Part shown: in pieces, positions 33,314 through 41,222 of the stretch
Numbering within the stretch: the stretch's first letter is position 1
How the letters are laid out: each line of letters starts with the position of its first letter
NCBI RefSeq assembly: GCF_001905465.1
Contig: NZ_LISX01000002.1
Span: 95,763-159,762 of the forward strand
Direction: 5' to 3'
DNA: 64,000 nucleotides
DNA from: Kitasatospora sp. CB01950
GTDB lineage: Bacteria; Actinomycetota; Actinomycetes; Streptomycetales; Streptomycetaceae
Program-made: the position numbers and the translations under genes
The notes under the pieces: generated by a model
The model's input: the letters and a program-made list of their open reading frames with translations, nothing else
Database searches by the model: none
Told to the model about the DNA's origin: nothing

Positions 33314-33688
33314 ATGGCGAATCTCGAAACCTCGCTCAAGGAAGCCATGACCATCGAAGGCGCCATCGGCGTGGCCCTGGTGGACTACGGCAGCGGAATG
33401 GCCCTGGGGACGCTGGGCGACGGAGGCGAGATCGACCTGAATGTCGCCGCGGCCGCCAACACCGACCTGGTCCGTGCCAAGATGCGGGCGATGGAGATGC
33501 TCAACCTCCACGACGACGGCATCGAGGACATCCTGGTCACCCTGACCGGCCAGTACCACCTGATCCGCCCGCTCACCACGACGGGCGGGCGCGGCCTGTT
33601 CCTCTACCTCGCGCTCAACCGCAGCCGGTCCAACCTGGCGATGGCCCGGCACCAGTTGAAGCGGATCGAGGCGTCCCTGGAGGTCTGA
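33314..33688 (+). CDS. Roadblock/LC7-like small protein
   Basis: 124 residues with the single roadblock-like domain pattern: helix NLETSLKEAMTIEGAIGV, strand ALVDYGSGMALG, later EDILVTLTGQYHLIRPL and a C-terminal helix NRSRSNLAMARHQLKRIEAS. About 70% identical by eye to the product at 42880, so it is a dispersed copy of that cluster. In streptomycete conservons, roadblock proteins act with small Ras-like GTPases and sensor kinases, but none is adjacent here. AGGAGG precedes ATG at ideal spacing, suggesting strong translation; TACAGT near 33265 could be a -10 box. Confidence 0.8.
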   Translation: MANLETSLKEAMTIEGAIGVALVDYGSGMALGTLGDGGEIDLNVAAAANTDLVRAKMRAMEMLNLHDDGIEDILVTLTGQYHLIRPLTTTGGRGLFLYLALNRSRSNLAMARHQLKRIEASLEV

Positions 33689-33696
33689 GCGCGGGG

Positions 33697-33716
33697 CGGC
33701 GGCCTGCGGGCCGCCG
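33697..33716 (+). terminator. Short GC hairpin between roadblock and ArsR genes
   Basis: CGGCGGCC / GGCCGCCG, 8 bp with a 4-base loop, nine bases after the roadblock stop and 19 bases before the ArsR start. It may attenuate read-through rather than end transcription fully. Confidence 0.45.
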
Positions 33717-33734
33717 GAAACAAGGGGAGGAAGC

Positions 33735-34064
33735 ATGCCCGTACCGCTGTACCAGGCCAAGGCCGAGTTCTTCCGGATGCTCGGCCATCCGGTCCGGATC
33801 CGAGTGCTCGAACTGCTCCAGGCCGGGCCGACGCCCGTCCGCGACCTGCTGCCCGAGCTCGACGTCGAACCGTCCAGCCTCTCCCAGCAGTTGGCGATCC
33901 TGCGCCGCTCCGGCCTGGTCACCTCCACCCGCGAGGGCTCCACGGTGGTCTACGCCCTGGCCGGCGCCGACGTCGCCGAACTGCTGCGCACCGCCCGCCG
34001 GATACTCACCGAGCTGCTCGCCGACCAGGGCATGCTGCTGGAGGAGCTCCGCGCCGCCCGCTGA
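33735..34064 (+). CDS. ArsR/SmtB-family winged-helix regulator
   Basis: 109 residues: FFRMLGHPVRIRVLELLQAG start, PTPVRDLLPELDVEPSSLSQ QLAILRRSGLV recognition helix and wing, and TSTREGSTVVYALAG. The cysteine metal-binding ELCVCDL motif is absent, so it probably responds to something other than arsenic or senses through other residues. GGGGAGG precedes ATG. Follows the roadblock gene by 46 bases; a 10-bp terminator lies after it. Confidence 0.85.
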   Translation: MPVPLYQAKAEFFRMLGHPVRIRVLELLQAGPTPVRDLLPELDVEPSSLSQQLAILRRSGLVTSTREGSTVVYALAGADVAELLRTARRILTELLADQGMLLEELRAAR

Positions 34065-34072
34065 CACCCCGA

Positions 34073-34097
34073 CGGGCCACCCGCACCGGGTGGCCCG
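34073..34097. terminator. Hairpin terminator after the ArsR gene
   Basis: Perfect 10-bp stem CGGGCCACCC / GGGTGGCCCG with a 5-base loop, nine bases after the stop. Confidence 0.8.
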
Positions 34098-34188
34098 CCC
34101 ATGGGCACCGGACGAACATTCGTGCTGTGTGACATTTCACAGGTCACACTTCTAGCCGAACCGACCCTCCTGCCGCCACCATCGGCAG

Positions 34189-36276
34189 GTGACCCACACC
34201 GACACCTTTCTCGCGCTGAGCGCCGCCACCGGCCGCTTCGGCTACGGCTCCCCACGCGCGGTCACCCTCGCCGCCGACGCGAGCCGCGCCCTGTTCCTGC
34301 GCTCCACCGGCCCGACCGACCCGGTCGAGCGGCTGTGGAGCTACGACCTGACGACCCATCAGGAGCGCCTGGTCGCCGACCCGTCGGCGCTCGCGCCCGA
34401 GCGCACCGGCGCGGTCGCCGACCTGCCGCCGGTGGAGCGCCACCTGCGCGAGCGGGTCCGGATCTGGGCGCCCGGCATCGGCTGGTTCGCCGCCACCCCC
34501 GACCTCGCCACCGCCGTCTTCACCCTCGACGGCCGCCTGTTCCGGTGCGACACCGCAACCGGCGAGTGCGCGGAACTCCCCGTCGCGGGGCCCGCGTGGG
34601 ACCCGCGACCGAACCCGGACGGCACCCGCGTCGCGTACGTCGCCGACGACGCGCTGCACCTGGTGCCGGGCGGCCGGCTCAGCCCGGCGGACGGGGCCCG
34701 CTGGGGCGTCGCGGAGTTCGCGGCGGCGGAGGAGCTGGGCCGCTCCCGGGGCCACTGGTGGTCGCCCGACGGCGCCGCCGTGCTGGCCGCCCGGGTGGAC
34801 GAATCCGCGCTTCCCATGCGGCACTTGGGCGACCTCGCGCACCCGGAGCGGGCGGCCGACTCGTTCGCCTACCCGCAGGCGGGCGGCCCGAACGCGGACG
34901 TCCAGCTCTGGGTGCTGCGGCTGGACGGCGAGCAGGTCCGACTGCGCTGGGACGACGTCGACTTCCCGTACCTGCTGGCCGCGGAGTGGGACGGCGACGC
35001 GGAGCTCCTGCTGACCGTCGCGGACCGCCTCCAGCAGCGGGTGCTGCTGCTGAGCGCCGACCCGGCGACCGGCGTGACGCGTGAACTCTCGCGCACCGAG
35101 GACGAGTTCTGGGTGGACCCGCTGCCGGGCACCCCGCTGCGGCTGTCCGACGGACGGGTGCTGACCTCGGCGGACACCCCGGCGGCACGCGGGCTGGCGC
35201 TGGACGGCAAGCCGCTGACCGACGAGAGCCTGCAGGTCCGGCGCGTCCTCGGCCCGTGGCAGGGCGGCCTGCTGGTGGAGGCCGGCGACGGCGACCCGGC
35301 CGACCAGCAGGTCTTCCTGCTCGACCCGGACGGCGGCACCCCGCAGCGGCTCACCGGGGACCCGGGCGTGCACACCGTGGCCGCGCACGGCGAGGGCGTG
35401 CTGCTGCTCACCTCGGCCGACCTCGACGGCATCCGCCGCGAGTGGCGCCACACCGGCACCGGCAGCCACGTCCCGTTCGCCGACCTGTCCGCCGAACTCC
35501 CCTACCGGCCGCAGCCGTTGCTGCAGCGCGTCACCGAGCACGGCCTGCCGACGGCGGTGCTGTACCCGCGCGGCCACGTGGCGGGCCGGCGGCTGCCGGT
35601 GCTGCTGGACGTGTACGGCGGCCCGGGCTTCCAGGCGGTGGCGAACGAGCCGCGCCGCTGGCAGCTGAAGCAGTGGTGGGCCGACCAGGGCTTCGCCGTG
35701 GTGACCGTCGACAACCGCGGCACGCCGTTCGTGTCGCCGGAGTTCACCCGGGCGATCTTCCGCCGCTTCTCGCAGGTGGCGATCGACGACCAGGTCGCGG
35801 CCCTGCAGGCGCTGGCCGCGGTGCACCCGGACCTGGACCTGTCCCGGGTGGGCGCGCGCGGCTGGTCGTACGGCGGGTACTTCGCGGCACTGGCGGTGCT
35901 GCGCCGCCCGGACGTGTTCCACGCGGCGAGCGCGGGCGCACCGCCGACCGACTTCCGGCTGTACGACACGGCGTACACCGAGCGTTACCTGGGTCTGCCG
36001 CAGGACAACCCGGAGGGCTACGAGGCGGACTGCCTGCTGGCCGACGCGCCGGCGCTGAGCCGTCCGCTGCTGCTGATCCACGGCCTGGCGGACGACAACG
36101 TGCACCCGTCGCACACGATGCTGCTGTCGCAGGCGCTGACCCGGGCGGGCCGTCCGCATGCGGTGCTTCCGCTGCCCGGGGTGAGCCACATGCTGCCGGA
36201 CGGCGAGCTGGAGCGCGTGGTGGCGGTGGAACTGGAGTTCCTGCGTCGGGAGTTGGGCGCAACCCCTTCCACATGA
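34189..36276 (+). CDS. S9 prolyl oligopeptidase-family (DPP IV-like) serine peptidase
   Basis: 695 residues. An N-terminal beta-propeller-like region (about 1-430; repeated segments such as WSYDLTTHQERLVADPS and RLDGEQVRLRWDDVDFPYL) precedes the catalytic alpha/beta-hydrolase domain. LLDVYGGPGFQAVANEPRRW starts that domain. The nucleophile Ser is in GARGWSYGGYFAAL, Asp in HGLADDNVHPSHT and His in PGVSHMLPDG, a full triad in family order. Expected to remove N-terminal dipeptides or cut short peptides in the cytoplasm; no signal peptide. GTG at 34189 has only GGCAG upstream. Sits before a secreted M6 protease, so both may serve peptide use. Confidence 0.87.
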   Translation: MTHTDTFLALSAATGRFGYGSPRAVTLAADASRALFLRSTGPTDPVERLWSYDLTTHQERLVADPSALAPERTGAVADLPPVERHLRERVRIWAPGIGWFAATPDLATAVFTLDGRLFRCDTATGECAELPVAGPAWDPRPNPDGTRVAYVADDALHLVPGGRLSPADGARWGVAEFAAAEELGRSRGHWWSPDGAAVLAARVDESALPMRHLGDLAHPERAADSFAYPQAGGPNADVQLWVLRLDGEQVRLRWDDVDFPYLLAAEWDGDAELLLTVADRLQQRVLLLSADPATGVTRELSRTEDEFWVDPLPGTPLRLSDGRVLTSADTPAARGLALDGKPLTDESLQVRRVLGPWQGGLLVEAGDGDPADQQVFLLDPDGGTPQRLTGDPGVHTVAAHGEGVLLLTSADLDGIRREWRHTGTGSHVPFADLSAELPYRPQPLLQRVTEHGLPTAVLYPRGHVAGRRLPVLLDVYGGPGFQAVANEPRRWQLKQWWADQGFAVVTVDNRGTPFVSPEFTRAIFRRFSQVAIDDQVAALQALAAVHPDLDLSRVGARGWSYGGYFAALAVLRRPDVFHAASAGAPPTDFRLYDTAYTERYLGLPQDNPEGYEADCLLADAPALSRPLLLIHGLADDNVHPSHTMLLSQALTRAGRPHAVLPLPGVSHMLPDGELERVVAVELEFLRRELGATPST

Positions 36277-36340
36277 TGCATGACATGTGAAATATTACCG
36301 CCCATTCCTTTACCTCCCCTTCAACCAAGGAGCAGGTCAC

Positions 36341-38698
36341 TTGCGCAGACTCTCCACAGCCCTTCTGGCTGCGCTGACCACCGGCGCGATAGCGCTGTCC
36401 GCCGTCCCGTCCCACGCCGAACCGTCCGCTGCCGCAGGCCGGTTGACGGTCGACCGGGCGGAGGAGGGCCGTGAGGCCCCGCCGTCGCCGCTGCCGCCGC
36501 AGGAGCGGGCCCGGCAGGCGCTGAAGGCGCAGGCCATGGCGCAGGTCAACCAGGGCAAGGTCGCCAAGAGCAACAAGGGCACCACCCCGGCCAAGGTCAA
36601 GATCGGCAACGATTACGTCCAGCTGGCCCACCAGCGCACCGACAAGGTGTTCGTGATCCTCGCCCAGTTCGGCGACCAGGTCGACAACACCACGCTGTAC
36701 GACGGCAAGCCGCGCTACGGCGGCACCCCGGGCCCGCAGCACAACCGGATTCCGCAGCCTGGCGCGAACGACACGCACACCTACTGGCAGCGCGACTTCA
36801 GCCGCGACTCCTACCAGAAGATGTTCTTCGACGACGCGCCGGGCGCGAACTCGATGCGCAACTTCTACCGCACCCAGTCCTCGGGCCGGTACGACATCGA
36901 GGGCACCGTCACCGACTGGGTCACCCTGCCGTGGAACGAGGCCCGCTACGGCTCCAACAAGGGCCCGCAGGGCGGCGGCGGCTGGACCCAGGCGCAGGAG
37001 TTCGTCCGCGACGCCACCAAGGCCTGGTACGACGGCGAGATCGCCAAGGGCCGTTCGGCGGCGAACGTCAAGGCGGAGCTGGCGCAGTACGACGTCCAGG
37101 ACCGCTACGACTTCGACAAGGACGGGAACTTCGACGAGCCGGACGGCTACCTCGACAACGTGATCGTGGTGCACGCCGGCGTCGACGAGACCTGGGGCGG
37201 CGGCGCGCAGGGCGGCGACGCCCTGTGGGCGCACCGCAGTTGGACCTTCCCCGACCCGGCCGGGCAGACCGGCCCGGCGGGCAACCGGATCGGCGGCGCG
37301 CCGGTCGGCGACACCGGCCTGTACGTGTACGACTACGTGCAGGCGGGCGAGAACAGCGGGGTCGGCCTGTTCTCCCACGAGTTCGGGCACAACCTGGGCC
37401 TGCCGGACCTGTACTCGACCAACGGCGGTGACAACTCCGTCGCCTTCTGGTCGCTGATGTCCTCGGGCTCGTACCTGGGCAAGGGACGCAACACCACCGG
37501 CGCGTACCCGGGCGACCTGGACGCCTGGAGCAAGCTGCAGATGGGCTGGCTGAACTACGACGAGGCGCAGGCCGCGACCCGTTCCAGCCACACCCTGGGC
37601 GTGTCCGGCTACAACACCGACCAGGCGCAGGCCGTCCTGGTGCACCTGCCGCCGGGTTCGACCACGACCTCGCTGACCGACCCCTTCGAGGGCGGCGCGC
37701 ACTGGTGGAGCGACACCGGCGACAACATGGACGCCTCGCTGGCCCGCACCGTGGACCTGACCGGGAAGACCTCCTCGGCCGCCCTGGACACGGCCGCCTG
37801 GTGGGACACCGAGCAGGACTACGACTTCTTCACCGTCGAGGCCTCCGCCGACGGCGGCCGCACCTGGACGCCGCTGCACGGCACCGTCGACGGGCAGCCG
37901 ATCGGCGACACCAGCGCCAAGACCCCCGGCCTGAGCGGAAGTTCGGGCGGCTGGAAGCAGCTGCACATCCCGCTGGACGGGTTCCTGGGCAAGCAGGTGC
38001 AGGTGCGCTTCCACGTCACCTCCGACACCAACACGCACGGCAAGGGCGTGCTGGTGGACGCGGTGAAGCTGACCGCGGACGGCGCGGTGCTGCTGTCCGA
38101 CGGCGCGGAGGGCGGCCCGGGCGACTGGGCGGCCGTCGGGTTCTCCGTCGTCCACGGCAAGAACGTCGTCAAGCAGCACCCGCGGGCGTACCTGGTGGAG
38201 AACCGCCGCTACGCCGGCTACGGCGCGTTCCTGAAGACCGGGCCGTACAACTTCGGGTACTCGGGCGTGCCGGGCAAGAGCGACGTGATCGACAACTACC
38301 CGTACCAGGAGGGTGTGCTGGTGTGGCTGTGGGACACCTCCTACGGCGACAACAACACCGTCGACCACCTGGGCGGCGGGCTGATCCTACCGGTGGACGC
38401 GCACCCGAAGGCGCTGCGGTTCGCGGACGGCTCGCTCACCAACGGGCGTTCGCAGCCCTACGACGCGACGTTCTCGCTGAAGAAGACCGACGCGTTCACC
38501 CTGCACAAGGCGGGCGTGGCGACCAAGGTTCCGTCGGAGCCGGCGGTGCCCGCGTTCAACGACCACAGCGGGGTGTACAGCGACCCGGCGATCCCGCAGC
38601 TCGGGGTGAAGGTGCCGGACACCAACACCAAGATCGAGGTGGTCCGCGAGACCCAGGACGGCAAGCTGACCACCGTCCGGGTGGGCCCGGCGTCCTGA
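36341..38698 (+). CDS. Secreted M6 (immune inhibitor A) metalloprotease
   Basis: About 785 residues. A Sec signal (RRLSTALLAALTTGAIALSA, cleavage near SHA-EP) and a pro-region precede the M6 catalytic domain. The zinc site is HEFGHNLGLPDLYS, with the family MSSGSYLG turn later. YDFDKDGNFDEPDGYLDNV just before it is a typical EF-like calcium site. The C-terminal half holds a beta-sandwich (MAM-like) domain, GGWKQLHIPLDGFLGKQVQV. Degrades proteins outside the cell. TTG at 36341, eight bases after AAGGAG, gives a proper signal start; GTG at 36287 would add 18 residues before it. No ATG is available. Confidence 0.88.
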   Translation: MRRLSTALLAALTTGAIALSAVPSHAEPSAAAGRLTVDRAEEGREAPPSPLPPQERARQALKAQAMAQVNQGKVAKSNKGTTPAKVKIGNDYVQLAHQRTDKVFVILAQFGDQVDNTTLYDGKPRYGGTPGPQHNRIPQPGANDTHTYWQRDFSRDSYQKMFFDDAPGANSMRNFYRTQSSGRYDIEGTVTDWVTLPWNEARYGSNKGPQGGGGWTQAQEFVRDATKAWYDGEIAKGRSAANVKAELAQYDVQDRYDFDKDGNFDEPDGYLDNVIVVHAGVDETWGGGAQGGDALWAHRSWTFPDPAGQTGPAGNRIGGAPVGDTGLYVYDYVQAGENSGVGLFSHEFGHNLGLPDLYSTNGGDNSVAFWSLMSSGSYLGKGRNTTGAYPGDLDAWSKLQMGWLNYDEAQAATRSSHTLGVSGYNTDQAQAVLVHLPPGSTTTSLTDPFEGGAHWWSDTGDNMDASLARTVDLTGKTSSAALDTAAWWDTEQDYDFFTVEASADGGRTWTPLHGTVDGQPIGDTSAKTPGLSGSSGGWKQLHIPLDGFLGKQVQVRFHVTSDTNTHGKGVLVDAVKLTADGAVLLSDGAEGGPGDWAAVGFSVVHGKNVVKQHPRAYLVENRRYAGYGAFLKTGPYNFGYSGVPGKSDVIDNYPYQEGVLVWLWDTSYGDNNTVDHLGGGLILPVDAHPKALRFADGSLTNGRSQPYDATFSLKKTDAFTLHKAGVATKVPSEPAVPAFNDHSGVYSDPAIPQLGVKVPDTNTKIEVVRETQDGKLTTVRVGPAS

Positions 38699-38723
38699 TC
38701 CCGCCGATCCCGTCGATCCCGCA

Positions 38724-38740
38724 CCGACCGTGACGGTCGG
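38724..38740 (+). terminator. Short hairpin terminator after the M6 protease
   Basis: CCGACCG / CGGTCGG, 7 bp with TGA loop, 26 bases after the stop. Confidence 0.6.
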
Positions 38741-38760
38741 CGGCCGGTCCGCTCGCTTGT

Positions 38761-38786
38761 AAAGCATCTTTTAGAAAGATAGCTTT
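38761..38786. promoter_or_regulatory. A/T-rich near-palindromic operator before the wHTH regulator
   Basis: AAAGCATCTTT - TAG - AAAGATAGCTTT: the arms are complementary except for one extra A on the right. It lies 6 bases before the ATG and is strikingly A/T-rich for this genome. It probably contains the promoter and the binding site of the encoded ArsR-like regulator. Confidence 0.6.
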
Positions 38787-38791
38787 CCATC

Positions 38792-39364
38792 ATGAGCGAA
38801 CCGCCGCCGACCGTTCGGCTGACCGATCCGCGCGCCCTGCGCGCCTACGCCCACCCGACCCGGATGGCTCTGGTGGGCCTGCTCCGCGTGCACGGGCCGC
38901 TGACCGCGACCCGCGCCGCGGAGCTGCTCGGTACCGAGTCCGTCGCCAGCTGCTCGTTCCACCTGCGCCAACTCGCCAAGTACGGACTGGTGGAGGAGGC
39001 CGGCGGCGGGCGCGGTCGGGAGAAGCCCTGGCAGGCCACCGCCGCGTTCACCGGTTGGGACGCCTCCCCCGCCGACCCCGAGCAGGCCGCCGCCGTCGAC
39101 ACCCTGCAACGCGCCGTGCTGGACGGCTGGTTCGCCCGCGCCGCCGCCTGGCTGGCGCACCGCGCCGAGGACCCGCCCGAGTGGCGCGAGGCGGCCGGCT
39201 TCGGCGACACCGTGGTCCGCGTCACCGCCGAGGAGCTCGCCGAACTCAACGCCCGCATCGAGGAGTTGACCCGGCCGTACGTGGAGCGGACGGCCGACCG
39301 GCCGGACGGCGCACGCGCGGTCCAGCTGATCCGACTGGCCGTCCCGACGGACGTGCGCCCGTGA
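38792..39364 (+). CDS. ArsR-like winged-helix regulator
   Basis: 190 residues. N-terminal winged helix: LRAYAHPTRMALVGLLRVHG, TATRAAELLGTESVASCSFH LRQLAKYGLVEEA. The C-terminal half is an effector-type helical region (AAAVDTLQRAVLDGWFARAA AWLAHRAEDP) as in the group that controls adjacent MFS exporters. Its stop overlaps the transporter GTG by GTGA, giving coupled translation. With the palindrome at its own start, it is probably an autoregulated repressor of the exporter pair. Ligand unknown. Confidence 0.83.
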   Translation: MSEPPPTVRLTDPRALRAYAHPTRMALVGLLRVHGPLTATRAAELLGTESVASCSFHLRQLAKYGLVEEAGGGRGREKPWQATAAFTGWDASPADPEQAAAVDTLQRAVLDGWFARAAAWLAHRAEDPPEWREAAGFGDTVVRVTAEELAELNARIEELTRPYVERTADRPDGARAVQLIRLAVPTDVRP

Positions 39365-40659
39365 CCGGCCGCCCGCTGATACCCCCGCTGCTGCGCGAGC
39401 CGGCCTTCCGCCGCTACTGGAGCGGGCAGACCGTCTCCTCGCTGGGCGACCAGATCACCCTGCTGGTGATCCCGCTGATCGCGGTGTCCGCGCTGCACGC
39501 CGACGCCGCGCAGATGGGCTACCTGGCCGCCGCCGGCTACCTGCCGTACCTGCTGCTGTCGCTGCACGCGGGCAGTTGGGCCGACCGCTACGGGCGCCGC
39601 CGCCGGGTGATGATCGCCGCCGACCTGGGGCGCGCCGCGGTGCTGCTGACGGTGCCGCCGGCCTGGGCGGCGGGCGCGCTGACGCTGGTCCAGCTGTACG
39701 CCGTGGTGCTGGCCGTCGGCTCGCTGTCGGTGTTCTTCAACGTCTGCAACCCGCCGCTGTTCGTCGCGCTCGTCCCCGCCGACCAGTACCTGCGCGGCAA
39801 CGCGCTGATCAACGGCAGCCGCGCCGCCACCTACGTGGCGGGCCCGGGCCTCGGCGGCCTGCTGGTCCAACTGCTGGCGGCGCCCATGGCGTTGGTGGTG
39901 GACGCGCTGTCCTTCCTGGTGTCCGCGCTGTTCCTGCACCGGATCGACCCGGCGGAGCCGCCGCCCGCCGAGGCCGGGCGCGGCTCGGCCGGCGAGGGCC
40001 TGCGCTGGATCCGCCGCTCCCCCGTGATGCGGGCCTCGCTGCTCGGCACCGCGACCGTCAACCTGTTCACCTTCGTCATCGGCGCGCTGTTCGTGCTCTA
40101 CGCGACGCGTGAACTCGGCTTCAGTCCGGGCCTGTTGGGCGCGGTGCTGGCCGCCGCGGCGGTCGGCACGCTGCTCGGCGCGGCGGTCACCGGACGGCTG
40201 GCCGCCCGGATCGGCGTCGGCCCGGCGTTCCTGTTCGGCCTGGTCCTGTTCCCCGCGCCGCTGCTGCTGATCCCGCTGGCCGGCGGCTCGACCGCCACCG
40301 CCGCCGCGCTGCTGTTCGGCGCGGAGTTCCTGTCCGGCGTCGGCGTGATGATCCTCGACATCTCCGCCGGCACGATCTTCGCCGCGTGCATCCCCGACGA
40401 CCTGCGCTCGCGGGTGTTCGGCGCCTACCAGGCCGTCAACTACGGCGTGCGGCCGCTCGGTTCGCTGCTCGGCGGCCTGCTGGGCTCCACCCTGGGCCTG
40501 CGGCCCGCACTCTGGATCGCCGCGATCGGAGCGGTGGCCTCCGGACTGTGGGTGGTTTTCTCGCCGATCCCGCGGCTGCGCGAACTGCCCGCCCAGAACC
40601 GGCCGGTGGAGCAGAATCAGCGGCCCGACCAGCCGAAACCGGTCGAACATCCGGTCTGA
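39361..40659 (+). CDS. MFS exporter paired with ArsR-like regulator
   Basis: 432 residues, about twelve helices. MFS_3 group features: LREPAFRRYWSGQTVSSLGD Q start, HAGSWADRYGRRRRVMI between helices 2 and 3, NGSRAATYVAGPGLGGLLVQ and RSRVFGAYQAVNYGVRPLGS late. Such transporters export drugs or siderophore-like compounds and are often behind a wHTH gene, as here. The overlapping GTG at 39361 is the only start consistent with the conserved N-terminus. The C-terminal tail is polar and Pro/Gln-rich. Confidence 0.83.
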   Translation: MTGRPLIPPLLREPAFRRYWSGQTVSSLGDQITLLVIPLIAVSALHADAAQMGYLAAAGYLPYLLLSLHAGSWADRYGRRRRVMIAADLGRAAVLLTVPPAWAAGALTLVQLYAVVLAVGSLSVFFNVCNPPLFVALVPADQYLRGNALINGSRAATYVAGPGLGGLLVQLLAAPMALVVDALSFLVSALFLHRIDPAEPPPAEAGRGSAGEGLRWIRRSPVMRASLLGTATVNLFTFVIGALFVLYATRELGFSPGLLGAVLAAAAVGTLLGAAVTGRLAARIGVGPAFLFGLVLFPAPLLLIPLAGGSTATAAALLFGAEFLSGVGVMILDISAGTIFAACIPDDLRSRVFGAYQAVNYGVRPLGSLLGGLLGSTLGLRPALWIAAIGAVASGLWVVFSPIPRLRELPAQNRPVEQNQRPDQPKPVEHPV

Positions 40660-40693
40660 CGGCGGCTCGGAAGGGCGAGGCACGATAGCGCAT

Positions 40694-40709
40694 TCGGGCA
40701 TATGCCCGA
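40694..40709. promoter_or_regulatory. 16-bp perfect palindrome upstream of the roadblock operon
   Basis: TCGGGCATATGCCCGA, perfectly symmetric, 130 bases before the first gene of the roadblock group and 35 bases after the MFS stop. Perfect 16-mers are rare by chance, so it is a candidate operator. GATGGATATGG just downstream may be part of a promoter. Confidence 0.5.
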
Positions 40710-40838
40710 TGGATATGGCCGAAAGTCTCGCCCTCCGGGGGCCCCGCCGGTAGCGTTGCGTCCCGGTCAGACTACCGCAGGTGAAGGCGGTGGCCAGGGA
40801 CGCACCGTGCCGCGCACGGTGGGGAGGGAACGCCGTAC

Positions 40839-41222
40839 GTGCCCGGGATCGAAGAGTGCCTTGCGGAAGCCATGGGGATCACCGGCGCCCTGGGAGTCAG
40901 CCTGGTCGACTGGACCAACGGCCTGGCCATCGGGACGGCCGGTCTGGGCCCCGACGGCGACCACGAGGTCGGGGCGGCCGACGCCACCGAACTCGCCCGG
41001 GCCGTCACCCAGACCCCGTCGTTCGCCGACCCGGACTCCGGAGCCCCGCCCGCCGAGGACGTCATCGTCACCTCGGCCGGCCACTACCACCTGATCCGGT
41101 TCGTCCCCGCCGCCTTCGACGCGAACGTCTTCCTCTACCTCCGGCTGGACCGCGACCACGCCAACCTGGCCATGGCCCGGCTCCGCCTCGCCGCCGTCGC
41201 CGACCGACTGGTGCTCGCCTGA
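40839..41222 (+). CDS. Divergent roadblock-like protein
   Basis: 127 residues, clearly related to the products at 33314 and 42880 by order of motifs: GIEECLAEAMGITGALGVSL, VDWTNGLAIGTAG, EDVIVTSAGHYHLIRFVPA and VFLYLRLDRDHANLAMARLR. The central region is diverged and lacks the conserved D(L)NVAAA(A)NT segment. Possible role as a scaffold or GTPase-activating-type partner, but no GTPase is adjacent. GTG with GGGGAGGGAA upstream. Its stop overlaps the next ATG by one base (TGATG). Confidence 0.75.
   Translation: MPGIEECLAEAMGITGALGVSLVDWTNGLAIGTAGLGPDGDHEVGAADATELARAVTQTPSFADPDSGAPPAEDVIVTSAGHYHLIRFVPAAFDANVFLYLRLDRDHANLAMARLRLAAVADRLVLA

Noticed and set aside
34128..34155. Repeat TGTGACATTTCACA before the S9 peptidase as a CRP-type site
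   Set aside because: Symmetry is imperfect and the similar stretch before the M6 gene does not match it well; not strong enough to list.
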